DNA of 64,000 nt. It comes from Actinoallomurus liliacearum (GTDB lineage: Bacteria > Actinomycetota > Actinomycetes > Streptosporangiales > Streptosporangiaceae). The stretch spans positions 72,262 through 136,261 of the forward strand of contig NZ_BAABHJ010000011.1 in NCBI RefSeq assembly GCF_039542035.1, given 5' to 3'. Below are positions 1-7,583 of this stretch, in pieces. The notes beneath the pieces are model-generated. The model did not search any database. It worked only from the letters and a program-made list of their open reading frames with translations, and had not been told where the DNA came from. The translations under genes and the position numbers were made by a program. Position 1 is the stretch's first letter. Each line of letters begins with the position of its first letter.

Positions 1-3
1 GGC

Positions 4-831
4 ATGGCTGATACGGGGGCTGAGGAGCACGGCAGACGCTCGGTTCTGCGCGCCGTGGCGCTCGGTGGCGCGGGGGCGGCGGTCGGACTGGCCGCCGGAG
101 CGGCGATCGACTCGGCGGAGGCGGCACCCGCCACACCCCACTCGGCGATGGCCGTGCCGTCAGCGGGGCCGTGGCGGCCGGGCGAGGGGCACGTCGACGT
201 GACCTGGGCGGTGAACACCTCCCAGAAACTGGTGGCCCTCACCTTCGACGACGGCCCGATGCCGAACTGGACGCCGATGGTCCACGACATCCTGGACGAG
301 GAGAAGGTCAAGGCGACGTTCTTCCTCGTCGGGCAGCGCCTCGTGCGCAACGCCCGCCTCGTGCACGGCCGGATGGACCGGCATGAGGCCGGCAACCACA
401 CCTGGGCGCACCGGAACCTCGCGCAACTGGACCACCGGGCGGCGCTGTCCCAGATGCGGCGGGCGCACGCCGCCATCTCGGAGATCACCGGACGGGAGCC
501 GCGGCACCTGCGCCCGCCGTACGGCAACATCGGCGGCACGACGCTCAGCGCGGCGGGTGTCCTCGGCTACAACCTCGTCCTGTGGTCGATCAAGATGCTG
601 GAGAAGACGTACGAGAAGCACCCGCCCAAGCTGGTCGACTACATCGTGAACAACACCGCGCCGGGCACGATCCTGCTCGCGCACGACACTGGCCACCAGG
701 ACCGCCTCGTGGCGCTGCGGAACCTCTCCCCGATGATCCGCGGGCTGCGCGCCAAGGGCTTCGAGTTCGTCACCGTCTCCGAACTGATCCAGGCGGGCGC
801 CGCCGCGCCGGGCACCCGCACGGCGCAGTGA
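4..831 (+). CDS. Secreted polysaccharide deacetylase (NodB domain)
   Basis: Carbohydrate esterase 4 type enzyme that removes N- or O-acetyl groups from polysaccharides such as chitin oligomers, peptidoglycan or xylan, outside the cell. The N-terminus has a twin-arginine-like motif (R11-R12 in RRSVLRA) followed by a Gly/Ala-rich hydrophobic stretch ending near residue 40, so export is likely. The NodB core shows TFDDGP (Asp82/Asp83), the metal pair His132 and His136 in NHTWAH, the RPPYGN motif near 170-175 and a late LLAHD (His227-Asp228). The usual catalytic set is therefore complete. The length of 275 residues is normal. The ATG lies four bases into the window, so an upstream start or ribosome site cannot be judged. 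Substrate is not predictable. Confidence 0.88.
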   Translation: MADTGAEEHGRRSVLRAVALGGAGAAVGLAAGAAIDSAEAAPATPHSAMAVPSAGPWRPGEGHVDVTWAVNTSQKLVALTFDDGPMPNWTPMVHDILDEEKVKATFFLVGQRLVRNARLVHGRMDRHEAGNHTWAHRNLAQLDHRAALSQMRRAHAAISEITGREPRHLRPPYGNIGGTTLSAAGVLGYNLVLWSIKMLEKTYEKHPPKLVDYIVNNTAPGTILLAHDTGHQDRLVALRNLSPMIRGLRAKGFEFVTVSELIQAGAAAPGTRTAQ

Positions 832-912
832 CGGCGGACGGCGACCCCTCGGTCGGCTGACTTCCACGCCCGCACGTCCAAACGCCAGGGCCGCGACGAC
901 CTCGCCCGCCGC

Positions 913-1335
913 TCAGCGGGCTCCGGGGCGCTCGGCAGCGGGCAGGACGCAGGCCGGGGTGCCGCCCGGCAGCCGGTGCCGGTTGTTCGCGATCAGGCGG
1001 TACAGCCCGTGCGCGGCCCAGCGGAACGGCGCGACCCGGACGAGGAGACCGAGCGGCCGCCAGCACCCGCCGGCACTGATCAGCACCCGGGCCACCGCCT
1101 GCGCTCCGCCGTGGACGCGACCGGCCTCGATCCAGAGCACCTCGTACGCGGCACGCTCGGCGGTCGTGCCGAGCGCCGCCAGGTCCGCGTCCTGGAAGGC
1201 GACGACCTCGGCGTCCGCCGGCACCCGCAGCCGACGCCCCTCGGACGGCCCGGTGTCCCCGATGAGCCGGACGGCCTTCGTACAGATGCCGCAGTCCCCG
1301 TCGTACACCAGAACCGGTCGCCCCATGAGCCTCAT
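913..1335 (-). CDS. DCC-family thiol-disulfide oxidoreductase-like protein
   Basis: Small DUF393/DCC protein of 140 residues. The diagnostic YDGDCGIC motif carries Cys15 and Cys18 as a thioredoxin-like CxxC at the N-terminus. These proteins are thought to act as cytosolic thiol oxidoreductases, but their substrates are unknown. I chose the ATG at 1335 because the family normally begins only a few residues before the motif. A GTG at 1440 that overlaps the stop of the upstream gene by four bases (GTGA) is also possible and would add 35 unconserved residues. It follows the sigma factor/partner pair on the same strand and may be co-transcribed. Confidence 0.75.
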   Translation of the reverse strand: MRLMGRPVLVYDGDCGICTKAVRLIGDTGPSEGRRLRVPADAEVVAFQDADLAALGTTAERAAYEVLWIEAGRVHGGAQAVARVLISAGGCWRPLGLLVRVAPFRWAAHGLYRLIANNRHRLPGGTPACVLPAAERPGAR

Positions 1336-1436
1336 TCTCGCCGAGCCGGTCAACCGCCATCGGTGCGGGGCGGAGCCGACGGCTCGCCGCGGGCCCTGCC
1401 GGTATCGGACCCACGGCGGTGCCTCAGCGGCTCCCG

Positions 1437-2648
1437 TCACCAGGCGAGGTCGTTCGGGTCGAACGCCTCGTCATGGGCGTCGGTGTGCTGCAGCGTACGG
1501 AACCGGCCGTCGTCGATACGACCGAACCCGACGTCGTTCAGGTTCCCACCGTCGTGGAACAGCAGGTGACGACCGCTCGGATCGGTTCGAAGCGCGACGC
1601 GCCCGGACCAGTTGGGAAGCGGAGGCACAGGCTGTCCGTCCATGGTCTCGTGGTAGAGCGTGCGGAGCACCCGACCGTCGGCGACGGCGATCTCGCAGAT
1701 CGTGTACGCCCCGTCGAGCGGCGTGTACTCCCCCACCACGCTGATCGTGTCCCCGTCCCCGCTGATCGCGGCCGCCCAGAGGTTCGTCAGCCGCGCGGAC
1801 TGGCGGACCAGGATCCTGCTCGACAGCAGGCTGGAGCCGTTCGCGTCCGTGTCCAGGAGCCTGACCACACCGTTCTTGGTCAACGGGTGGTTCCCGTCGT
1901 CCGGCTGATGGGTGGGTTCCCGGCGGAGGAAGGCGACCTTACGGTCGTCGGCCGTCCAGGACAGACTGGAGACGACGCTCTCCCGCGGGTCCGTCCACTC
2001 CCGTTGCGCGCCGGTCCGCAGATCGACCACGCCGATCTTGTAGAAGAGACGGTCCGCCGGGATGCCACAGGGCAGCACCGCGTAGGCGAGCTTTTTGCCG
2101 TCCGGGGAGACGGCGAGCCCTCCTGGCAGCGCCTCCCGGCGCATGGTCCCGCCCTGGATCCGCGTTCCCAACGGGGTGAAGGAGGAGATCTTGCCGCTGT
2201 CGGCGACCCGCATGCGGTAGATGTGGATGGTGTTGCACGCGGTCTGCCGGATCGGCACCTCCATGACGAAGAAGGTCCGGTTGTCCTGAGCGGCGCCGAC
2301 GTACTGGAAGGTCAGGCCGTGCGACGCCGCCCTGGTGTCGTACAGCTGCTCCGTCCTGGAGTCGCGGACCTCGACCCGCGACGCGCCCTTCGGGGACTCG
2401 CCGAACCCGGTCGCCGCCACGATGAAGGCCGGTCCGCCGCCTCCCGCCGCCGCGTCCGGCTGCGAGCGCCCACTGACCATCACGACGAGGGCGACCGAGA
2501 AGGCCACCGCGACCGCGCTCATCGCCGGCACCGCCCACGGAAACCGCCGGCGAGATCTCGGGAGGGACAGCGGCCGTACCGTTTCCGGCCGCACCGTACG
2601 GGCCCCCTCGGTGAAGGCCTGGCGAAGACGATCTTCGGTCCTGGTCAT
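1437..2648 (-). CDS. Membrane-anchored beta-propeller-like partner of sigma factor
   Basis: Protein of 403 residues with a short charged cytoplasmic N-terminus (about 1-35), one membrane span near residues 36-57, and a long extracytoplasmic part. That part has WD40/TolB-like strands and repeated segments such as SPDGKKLAYAV and WTADDRKVAFL. Its ATG overlaps the stop of the upstream sigma-factor gene (ATGA), so the two are translationally coupled. This arrangement suggests a sensor or anti-sigma-like partner, although no zinc anti-sigma motif is visible. It could also be a sigma-dependent surface protein. Function is inferred from position only. Confidence 0.7.
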   Translation of the reverse strand: MTRTEDRLRQAFTEGARTVRPETVRPLSLPRSRRRFPWAVPAMSAVAVAFSVALVVMVSGRSQPDAAAGGGGPAFIVAATGFGESPKGASRVEVRDSRTEQLYDTRAASHGLTFQYVGAAQDNRTFFVMEVPIRQTACNTIHIYRMRVADSGKISSFTPLGTRIQGGTMRREALPGGLAVSPDGKKLAYAVLPCGIPADRLFYKIGVVDLRTGAQREWTDPRESVVSSLSWTADDRKVAFLRREPTHQPDDGNHPLTKNGVVRLLDTDANGSSLLSSRILVRQSARLTNLWAAAISGDGDTISVVGEYTPLDGAYTICEIAVADGRVLRTLYHETMDGQPVPPLPNWSGRVALRTDPSGRHLLFHDGGNLNDVGFGRIDDGRFRTLQHTDAHDEAFDPNDLAW

Positions 2649-3256
2649 GCTTCCTCCCCGAGCTTGGTGGCGAGCGCGGCGAGCGCCCGGGAGGTGGTCG
2701 ACTTGACGGTGCCACGGCTGACGCCCATCACCTCGGCGATCTCGGCTTCGGAGAGATCGAGGTAGTAGCGCAGCACCAGCGCCTCACGCTGGCGGCGCGG
2801 CAGCGATCGGAGCGCGACGAAGACCTCACGGCGGTCCTCCCCCAGCAGCGCGGCCGACTCCGCCGACCAGATGGGCGGTTCGTAGTCGCCGCCGAAGCGC
2901 CGCGCGATCGCGCGCCTGCGCAGCACCCCGCGACAGCCGTTGATCACCGACGTGCGGATGTACGGCAACGGCTTCTCGGGATCGCGCAACCGGTCGATCC
3001 GGCGGTGCACGGCCGCGAAGGCGTCCTGGACGACGTCCTCGGCGGTGGCCTGGTCCCCGACGATGAACAACGCCATCCGGACGAGTTCCAGGTGGTGTCG
3101 GCGGAAGACGGCTGTCAGGACCACGGCCGAGCCGTGGTCCTGCCCTGTGGCGACATCGGGCTCCGCCGCCAGGGCATACTCCGGCGATGCGCCGCCGGCG
3201 CCGTCGCGCGGTCCGTGCCAGGCCGCGCCCCGCTCCGCAGCGATCTTCAATCTCAT
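2645..3256 (-). CDS. RNA polymerase sigma-70 factor, ECF/SigE-like
   Basis: ECF-type sigma factor of 203 residues. Region 2 is seen in FRRHHLELVRMALFIVGD and AEDVVQDAFAAVHRRIDRL. Region 4 carries the helix-turn-helix LSEAEIAEVMGVSRGTVKS followed by a basic tail. The first 40 residues are not conserved, so the true start may lie downstream of the ATG at 3256. A weak TAAGAG-like element just upstream of this ATG could make the transcript nearly leaderless. It heads a two- or three-gene operon with the membrane propeller protein, to which it is coupled by a four-base overlap. The ECF target regulon is unknown. Confidence 0.88.
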   Translation of the reverse strand: MRLKIAAERGAAWHGPRDGAGGASPEYALAAEPDVATGQDHGSAVVLTAVFRRHHLELVRMALFIVGDQATAEDVVQDAFAAVHRRIDRLRDPEKPLPYIRTSVINGCRGVLRRRAIARRFGGDYEPPIWSAESAALLGEDRREVFVALRSLPRRQREALVLRYYLDLSEAEIAEVMGVSRGTVKSTTSRALAALATKLGEEA

Positions 3257-3309
3257 ATCTCTTACATGCGGGGCACGCCGGAATGGTTGCTCGCCGCGCG
3301 GAACTTCCG

Positions 3310-3332
3310 CTGAGGCCTCGACCGGGCCTCAG
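3310..3332. terminator. Hairpin at the end of the HIT gene
   Basis: Perfect 8-bp inverted repeat, arms CTGAGGCC and GGCCTCAG with a 7-base loop. It overlaps the stop codon of the HIT gene and lies 54 bases upstream of the sigma-factor start. There is no U-tract, as is common in high-GC actinobacteria. Confidence 0.45.
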
Positions 3333-3880
3333 TCGTGCGGCCAGGCGTCCGCGATGAGCTGGCGGGTCTCCCGCAGCAGCTGGGGCAGCACCTTCGTCTG
3401 GCCGATGACCGGCATGAAGTTGGTGTCCCCACCCCACCGGGGCACGATGTGCTGGTGGAGGTGAGCGGCGATGCCCGCGCCGGCGACCGTGCCGAGGTTC
3501 ATGCCGACGTTGAAGCCGTGGGCGCCGCTCGCCTTGCGCAGCGCGGTGATCGCGTCCTGGGTGAGCCGGGCGACCTCGGCGGTCTCCGCGTCGTCGAGCT
3601 CGGTGTAGTCCGCGACGTGCCGGTACGGGCACACCATGAGGTGACCGGAGTTGTACGGGTAGAGGTTGAGGACGACGAACGCGCTGTCCCCGCGCCGGAC
3701 GATCAGACCGTCCTCGTCGCTCATCTTCGGGATCTCGCAAAACGGGCAGCCGTCGTCCGCTCCCGCCCCGGTGGGCTTGCTCTCACCCTTGATGTAGGCC
3801 ATCCGGTGCGGGGTCCACAGGCGCTGGAACTGGTCGGGCTCCCCGACTCCGTACTGTTCCTCATGGTCGGACTCGGTCAT
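3329..3880 (-). CDS. HIT-domain protein, probable Ap4A phosphorylase/hydrolase
   Basis: Histidine-triad nucleotide-binding protein of 183 residues. The triad is clear as HLHQH (His140, 142, 144) followed by IVPRW, and a CPFC pair (Cys45/Cys48) probably binds zinc. The overall pattern matches the actinobacterial HIT proteins typified by mycobacterial Rv2613c, an Ap4A phosphorylase, which degrade dinucleoside polyphosphates. In many actinobacteria this gene lies directly after thrS; here about 1.5 kb with a regulator module separates them. I chose the ATG at 3880 because the residues before it are not conserved. A TATGCT hexamer 8-13 bases upstream and no ribosome site suggest a leaderless transcript of its own. 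Confidence 0.85.
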   Translation of the reverse strand: MTESDHEEQYGVGEPDQFQRLWTPHRMAYIKGESKPTGAGADDGCPFCEIPKMSDEDGLIVRRGDSAFVVLNLYPYNSGHLMVCPYRHVADYTELDDAETAEVARLTQDAITALRKASGAHGFNVGMNLGTVAGAGIAAHLHQHIVPRWGGDTNFMPVIGQTKVLPQLLRETRQLIADAWPHD

Positions 3881-3949
3881 GCCAGCAGCATAGGGCCGCC
3901 TCCCGAGCACCCCGCCCACGGGTCCCGAACGAGCGCTCGGTCATTCATG

Positions 3950-4042
3950 TCAGGCCGTTACGACAGCCACCTCGACGCAGTTACCGCTGCCCTCGGAACT
4001 ATGGGTACTGACTCGCCAAAAGGGATCCGGGGATCCGGTCAT
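3950..4042 (-). CDS. Very short DUF397-like ORF coupled to the XRE regulator
   Basis: An ORF of only 30 residues whose ATG overlaps the stop of the XRE gene (ATGA). The motifs FWRVSTHSS and NCVEVAV match the first half of DUF397, a domain of about 60-80 residues normally encoded next to XRE-DUF5753 regulators. The second half (usually VRDSKDP... to the C-terminal Trp motif) is missing. Reading the +2 frame at the break gives VRNGLT before another stop, which suggests a frameshift or decay. Either a minimal functional partner or a degenerate one. No membrane segment or signal is present. Confidence 0.55.
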   Translation of the reverse strand: MTGSPDPFWRVSTHSSEGSGNCVEVAVVTA

Positions 4043-4887
4043 GCCAGCTCCTTCCCCAAGGCCGTAATGAAGCCGATGGAGTCATCGGGGTCTAGCGCAG
4101 ACTCTCGCAGGCGATCGTATCTGGCGGCGAGTCGTTCCGCTTCGGCCGATTCGACGTACAGGGAGCCTCCCGGTCCCTCCACGTGCGCGACCTTGGGAAA
4201 TGGATCCGCCATCTTGATAAGTCGAAACCCACCGTCCGGGCTGGCGTGCGCGCCTACGGTGAAAGGCAAGACGCGAATATCGACGTTCGGGCGTTCGGCC
4301 GCAGTGAGGATGTGCCTGATCTGGGCGTTCATCACTTCCGAGCCACCGACGGACCGGCGAAGCGCCGCCTCATCGAGTACAACGTCCAACTGAACGCTAC
4401 CGTCCAGGATGCGCTGCCGCGACATCCGCAATTCCACCCATCGCTCGACGCTCTCGACCGGAGCGTCTGGGTCGGCCGCTCGAATCAGGGCCGTTGCATA
4501 GGCCCGGATCTGCAGCAGAGAGGTCACCGGGAAGATGCTGTAGGCACCGATGTACTCCGCCCGGCTTTCGAGCCAGACGAGGTCGATGAGGGAGCCGTCG
4601 ACCTGGCCGGAGTACTTGTCCCACCAGCCCTTCTGCCAGACCTCGGTGGCGAGGTGAAGGAGGATCTCGCGCTGGCGGGCCTCCTCCACCCCGTACAGGT
4701 CGATGAGGGCCATCACGTCGCCGCGGCGAATCGGGTAGACGCCCGTCTCGAAGCGGCTGATCATCGACAGGTCGCGCTGGAGGTACTCCGCGGCGTCCTT
4801 GAGCGTGAGGCCGTTCGCCTCACGAAGGTCGCGCAGCAGGTGACCGAGCCACTGAGCCCGTAGCGTCGCGCGCCCGCGCTTCCCCAT
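4039..4887 (-). CDS. XRE-family regulator with DUF5753 domain
   Basis: Regulator of 282 residues in two parts. The N-terminal HTH_31-type helix-turn-helix (about residues 10-70) reads LGHLLRDLREANGLTLKDAAEYL and SMISRFETG. A DUF5753 domain follows (about 95-270) with the typical IQAYATALIRA-like and RQRIL blocks. This family (WhiJ/AbaA-like) pairs with small DUF397 proteins and influences sporulation or secondary metabolism in streptomycetes. The ATG at 4887 has a strong GGGAGG four bases upstream, so the in-frame upstream extension is not the start. The coupled short DUF397-like ORF follows immediately, and a divergent 86-residue gene starts 167 bases away. The whole module sits between thrS and the HIT gene. 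Confidence 0.87.
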   Translation of the reverse strand: MGKRGRATLRAQWLGHLLRDLREANGLTLKDAAEYLQRDLSMISRFETGVYPIRRGDVMALIDLYGVEEARQREILLHLATEVWQKGWWDKYSGQVDGSLIDLVWLESRAEYIGAYSIFPVTSLLQIRAYATALIRAADPDAPVESVERWVELRMSRQRILDGSVQLDVVLDEAALRRSVGGSEVMNAQIRHILTAAERPNVDIRVLPFTVGAHASPDGGFRLIKMADPFPKVAHVEGPGGSLYVESAEAERLAARYDRLRESALDPDDSIGFITALGKELA

Positions 4888-5054
4888 GTCGCCTCCCAGG
4901 CCAATTTTGAGCTTTGCCTTGAACCTCTCTTTGCTCTGTGTCACCGTACAGCTACCCAACGCACATGCGCATGGGAATGAAAAAGGTCGAAGCGGGTGCC
5001 CGAGTTTGACGGCCCGGCACCCGCCTCGACCACACGCCGACCGAAGGAGTCGCG

Positions 5055-5315
5055 ATGCACCAACGATCCGCGCCCTCTGTCTACCACGGCAGGGGCCTCA
5101 TCGCCCGGCTCTCAGCACGGCTGCGCCGTCGGCCGGAGCTGCCACGGATGTTCGCGCTCGTACGGGAGGACGACGCGGACGGCACCGAGTTCGTCGCCTG
5201 GGGCATGGCCCTGCCCGACGGACGGGCGGTCACCTTCGGCAGAGGCAACATCGGAGAGTGGTCGAGCCCGGCGGGCGCCGCCCGCCGGATGTTCGCCGAT
5301 CTGCGCTGGCTGTGA
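5055..5315 (+). CDS. Small conserved-type hypothetical protein, divergent from XRE
   Basis: An 86-residue soluble protein with a basic N-terminal part (about 1-30: HGRGLIARLSARLRRRPELP) and an acidic/aromatic middle (FALVREDDADGTEFVAWGMALPDG). AAGGAG stands eight bases before the ATG. It has no signal peptide or membrane span. Small genes of this kind are often found beside XRE-DUF397 modules of actinomycetes, and its divergence from the XRE gene suggests it is part of that module or its target. I do not recognise a named family. Confidence 0.6.
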   Translation: MHQRSAPSVYHGRGLIARLSARLRRRPELPRMFALVREDDADGTEFVAWGMALPDGRAVTFGRGNIGEWSSPAGAARRMFADLRWL

Positions 5316-5330
5316 TCGGCGTTTGAGAGA

Positions 5331-5377
5331 GATCCCTGGCGTGTGCTGCGTTCTAGGCGCAGCACACGCCAGGGATC
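5331..5377. terminator. Long perfect hairpin between convergent genes
   Basis: Perfect 20-bp inverted repeat (left arm 5331-5350, right arm 5358-5377) around the 7-base loop TTCTAGG. It lies between the end of the small gene on the plus strand and the end of thrS on the minus strand, so it can end transcription from both sides. No U-run on either side. Confidence 0.8.
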
Positions 5378-5387
5378 AACGGGCGTC

Positions 5388-7349
5388 TCAGACCTGGATG
5401 CGGCTCTCGACGGCCTTGACGATCTCGTCGACGGCCTCGTCGATGGAGACGCCGTTCTTCTGCTCGCCGTTCCGGTAGCGGAACGACACGGCGTCCTTGG
5501 CGACGTCGTCGTCGCCGGCCAGCAGCATGTACGGCACCTTCTGCTTCTGCGCGTTGCGGATCTTCTTCTGCATTCGGTCGGAGGAGGTGTCGACCTCGAC
5601 CCGGATGCCCCGCTCGCGGAGCTTGGCCGCGATCTTGCGCAGGTGCGGGACGTGGTCGTCGGCGATGGGGATGCCGACCGCCTGCACCGGGGCGAGCCAC
5701 GGCGGCAGCGCGCCCGCGTAGTGCTCCAGCAGCACGCCGAAGAACCGCTCGATCGACCCGAACAGCGCCCGGTGGATCATGACGGGCTGCTGCCGGGAGC
5801 CGTCGGCGGCCTGGTACTCCAGGCCGAACCGCTTCGGCTGGTTGAAGTCGACCTGGATGGTCGACAGCTGCCAGGTGCGGCCGATGGCGTCCTTGGCCTG
5901 GACGGAGATCTTCGGTCCGTAGAAGGCCGCGCCGCCGGGGTCGGCGACGAGGTCGAGGCCGGACTCGTCGGCGGCCTGCCGCAGCGCGGCGGTGGCCTCC
6001 TCCCAGTCCTCGTCGGAGCCGATGAACTTCTCCGACTCGTCGCGGGTGGACAGCTCGAGGTAGAACTCGTTCAGCCCGTAGTCGCGCAGGAGGCCGAGCA
6101 CGAAGGCGAGCAGGCTCTTGATCTCGTCGCCCATCTGCTCGCGGGTGCAGTAGATGTGCGCGTCGTCCTGGGTCATGCCGCGCACGCGGGTGAGGCCGTG
6201 CACGACGCCGGACTTCTCGAACCGGTAGACGCTGCCGAATTCGAACAGCCGCAGCGGCAGCTCACGGTAGGACCGCCCGCGCGCGTCGAAGATCAGGTTG
6301 TGCATCGGGCAGTTCATCGGCTTGAGGTAGTACTCCGCCCCGTCCAGCTCCATGGGCGGGAACATGTCGTCCTTGTACCAGCCGAGGTGGCCGGAGGTCT
6401 GGAACAGGTCGCCCTTGGTGATGTGCGGGGTGTTGACGAACTCGTACCCCTCCTCCTCGTGCCGCCGACGGGAGTAGTCCTCCAGGACCCTGCGGACGAC
6501 GCCGCCCTTGGGGTGGAAGACCGCGAGGCCGCTGCCGATCTCGTTGGGGAAGGAGAACAGGTCGAGCTCGGCGCCGAGCTTGCGGTGGTCGCGGCGCTCG
6601 GCCTCCTCGAGCATCTTGAGGTATTCGTCCTGGCGCTCGCGGGACTCCCACGCGGTGCCGTAGATGCGCTGGAGCTGCGGGTTCTTCTCGCTGCCGCGCC
6701 AGTACGCCCCGCCGGAGCGCATCAGCTTGAACGCGGGGATCACCCGGGTGGTCGGCAGGTGCGGGCCGCGGCACAGGTCCTTCCAGCGCAGCTCGCCGGA
6801 CTTGGCGTCGAGATTGTCGTAGATGGTCAGCTCACCGCCGCCGACCTCCACGCTCTCCTCGTCCGCCGCGGCGCCCTTGAGACCGATCAGCTCCAGCTTG
6901 TACGGCTCGGCGGCGAGCTCCTCGCGGGCATCGTCGTCGGCGACGACCCGGCGGGAGAAGCGCTGCCCCTGCTTGACGATCTCCCGCATCCGCTTCTCGA
7001 TGCGCTTGAGGTCATCGGGCTGGAACGGGTGCTCGACGTCGAAGTCGTAGTAGAAGCCGTTCTCGACGGGCGGGCCGATGCCGAGCTTGGCCTCGGGGAA
7101 CAGCTCCTGCACCGCCTGCGCCATGACGTGCGCGGCGGAGTGGCGCATGATGGCGCGGCCCTCGGGCGAGTCGATCTGGATGGGCTCGACGACGTCGCCG
7201 TCACGCAGGACGTACGCCAGGTCGCGCGCCTGGCCGCCGACGCGGGCGGCGATGACGGTGCGGCCGTCGGCGTCGAGCGCGTCTCCGGCGGTGGTGCCGG
7301 CCGCCACCACACGCTCGCTTCCGTCGAGGGTGATGCGCAGCTCAGACAC
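5388..7349 (-). CDS. thrS: Threonyl-tRNA synthetase
   Basis: Charges tRNA-Thr with threonine and edits mis-acylated serine. Order: TGS domain (about 1-62); editing domain with HSAAH (His70/His74) and the DLCRGPH block; class II catalytic core with motif 2 around FEFGSVYRFEKSGVVHGLTRVRGMTQDD, the zinc-ligand region PMNCPMHN and motif 3 in HRALFGSIERFFG; C-terminal anticodon-binding domain. The GTG at 7349 has GAGGAG six bases upstream and gives 653 residues, matching actinobacterial starts (VSELRITL). An in-frame ATG at 7427 with its own AGAGGAG site would add 26 residues and cannot be excluded. A leader peptide and hairpin upstream suggest attenuation. Confidence 0.97.
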   Translation of the reverse strand: MSELRITLDGSERVVAAGTTAGDALDADGRTVIAARVGGQARDLAYVLRDGDVVEPIQIDSPEGRAIMRHSAAHVMAQAVQELFPEAKLGIGPPVENGFYYDFDVEHPFQPDDLKRIEKRMREIVKQGQRFSRRVVADDDAREELAAEPYKLELIGLKGAAADEESVEVGGGELTIYDNLDAKSGELRWKDLCRGPHLPTTRVIPAFKLMRSGGAYWRGSEKNPQLQRIYGTAWESRERQDEYLKMLEEAERRDHRKLGAELDLFSFPNEIGSGLAVFHPKGGVVRRVLEDYSRRRHEEEGYEFVNTPHITKGDLFQTSGHLGWYKDDMFPPMELDGAEYYLKPMNCPMHNLIFDARGRSYRELPLRLFEFGSVYRFEKSGVVHGLTRVRGMTQDDAHIYCTREQMGDEIKSLLAFVLGLLRDYGLNEFYLELSTRDESEKFIGSDEDWEEATAALRQAADESGLDLVADPGGAAFYGPKISVQAKDAIGRTWQLSTIQVDFNQPKRFGLEYQAADGSRQQPVMIHRALFGSIERFFGVLLEHYAGALPPWLAPVQAVGIPIADDHVPHLRKIAAKLRERGIRVEVDTSSDRMQKKIRNAQKQKVPYMLLAGDDDVAKDAVSFRYRNGEQKNGVSIDEAVDEIVKAVESRIQV

Positions 7350-7468
7350 GGGAACTCCTCGATGGTCAGGGATGTCGGGATCGAATGCTATCGATTGTGC
7401 GGGTCCGGGGGACGCCATCGACTCCATGGTCGCTCCTCTCGCGTTGCGGGAGCGAACCGGGACAGCAT

Positions 7469-7498
7469 CGAGGCCCCGGGATAGCTCCCGGGGCCTCG
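7469..7498 (-). terminator. Candidate attenuator hairpin in the thrS leader
   Basis: Perfect 13-bp stem (arm CGAGGCCCCGGGA) with a 4-base loop. It begins 10 bases after the leader-peptide stop and ends 41 bases before the upstream candidate start of thrS. Its position between leader ORF and gene is that of an attenuator. There is no U-tract and I could not identify a convincing antiterminator pairing by eye. Confidence 0.6.
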
Positions 7499-7508
7499 GC
7501 CGTGCAGG

Positions 7509-7562
7509 TCAGTGCAGGCGGCCGTCGCGCCGGGGCTCGCCCGGCGTCGTCGTCTCGAACAT
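7509..7562 (-). CDS. thrS leader peptide with three consecutive Thr codons
   Basis: A 17-residue ORF, MFETTTPGEPRRDGRLH, whose codons 4-6 are ACG ACG ACG. It is followed after 10 bases by a strong hairpin and then by thrS on the same strand. Stalling at the Thr codons when charged tRNA-Thr is scarce would fit ribosome-mediated attenuation. The TACCAT hexamer at 7578-7583 is a possible -10, which would place the ATG about eight bases from the transcript start. No good ribosome site precedes it, consistent with near-leaderless initiation. A small stem (CGCCGGG/CCCGGCG) lies inside the ORF. Function is inferred from architecture alone. Confidence 0.55.
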   Translation of the reverse strand: MFETTTPGEPRRDGRLH

Positions 7563-7583
7563 GGTCGCCACGGGACCATGGTA

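Noticed and set aside
5331..5377. Long perfect hairpin as a mobile-element end
   Set aside because: It lies between two convergent stops and is best explained as a bidirectional terminator.
5343..7484. Plus-strand open frame of 713 codons
   Set aside because: It lies opposite thrS, has a repetitive Val/Gly/Leu/Asp/Arg composition and no motifs; it is an antisense artefact of GC-rich codon use.
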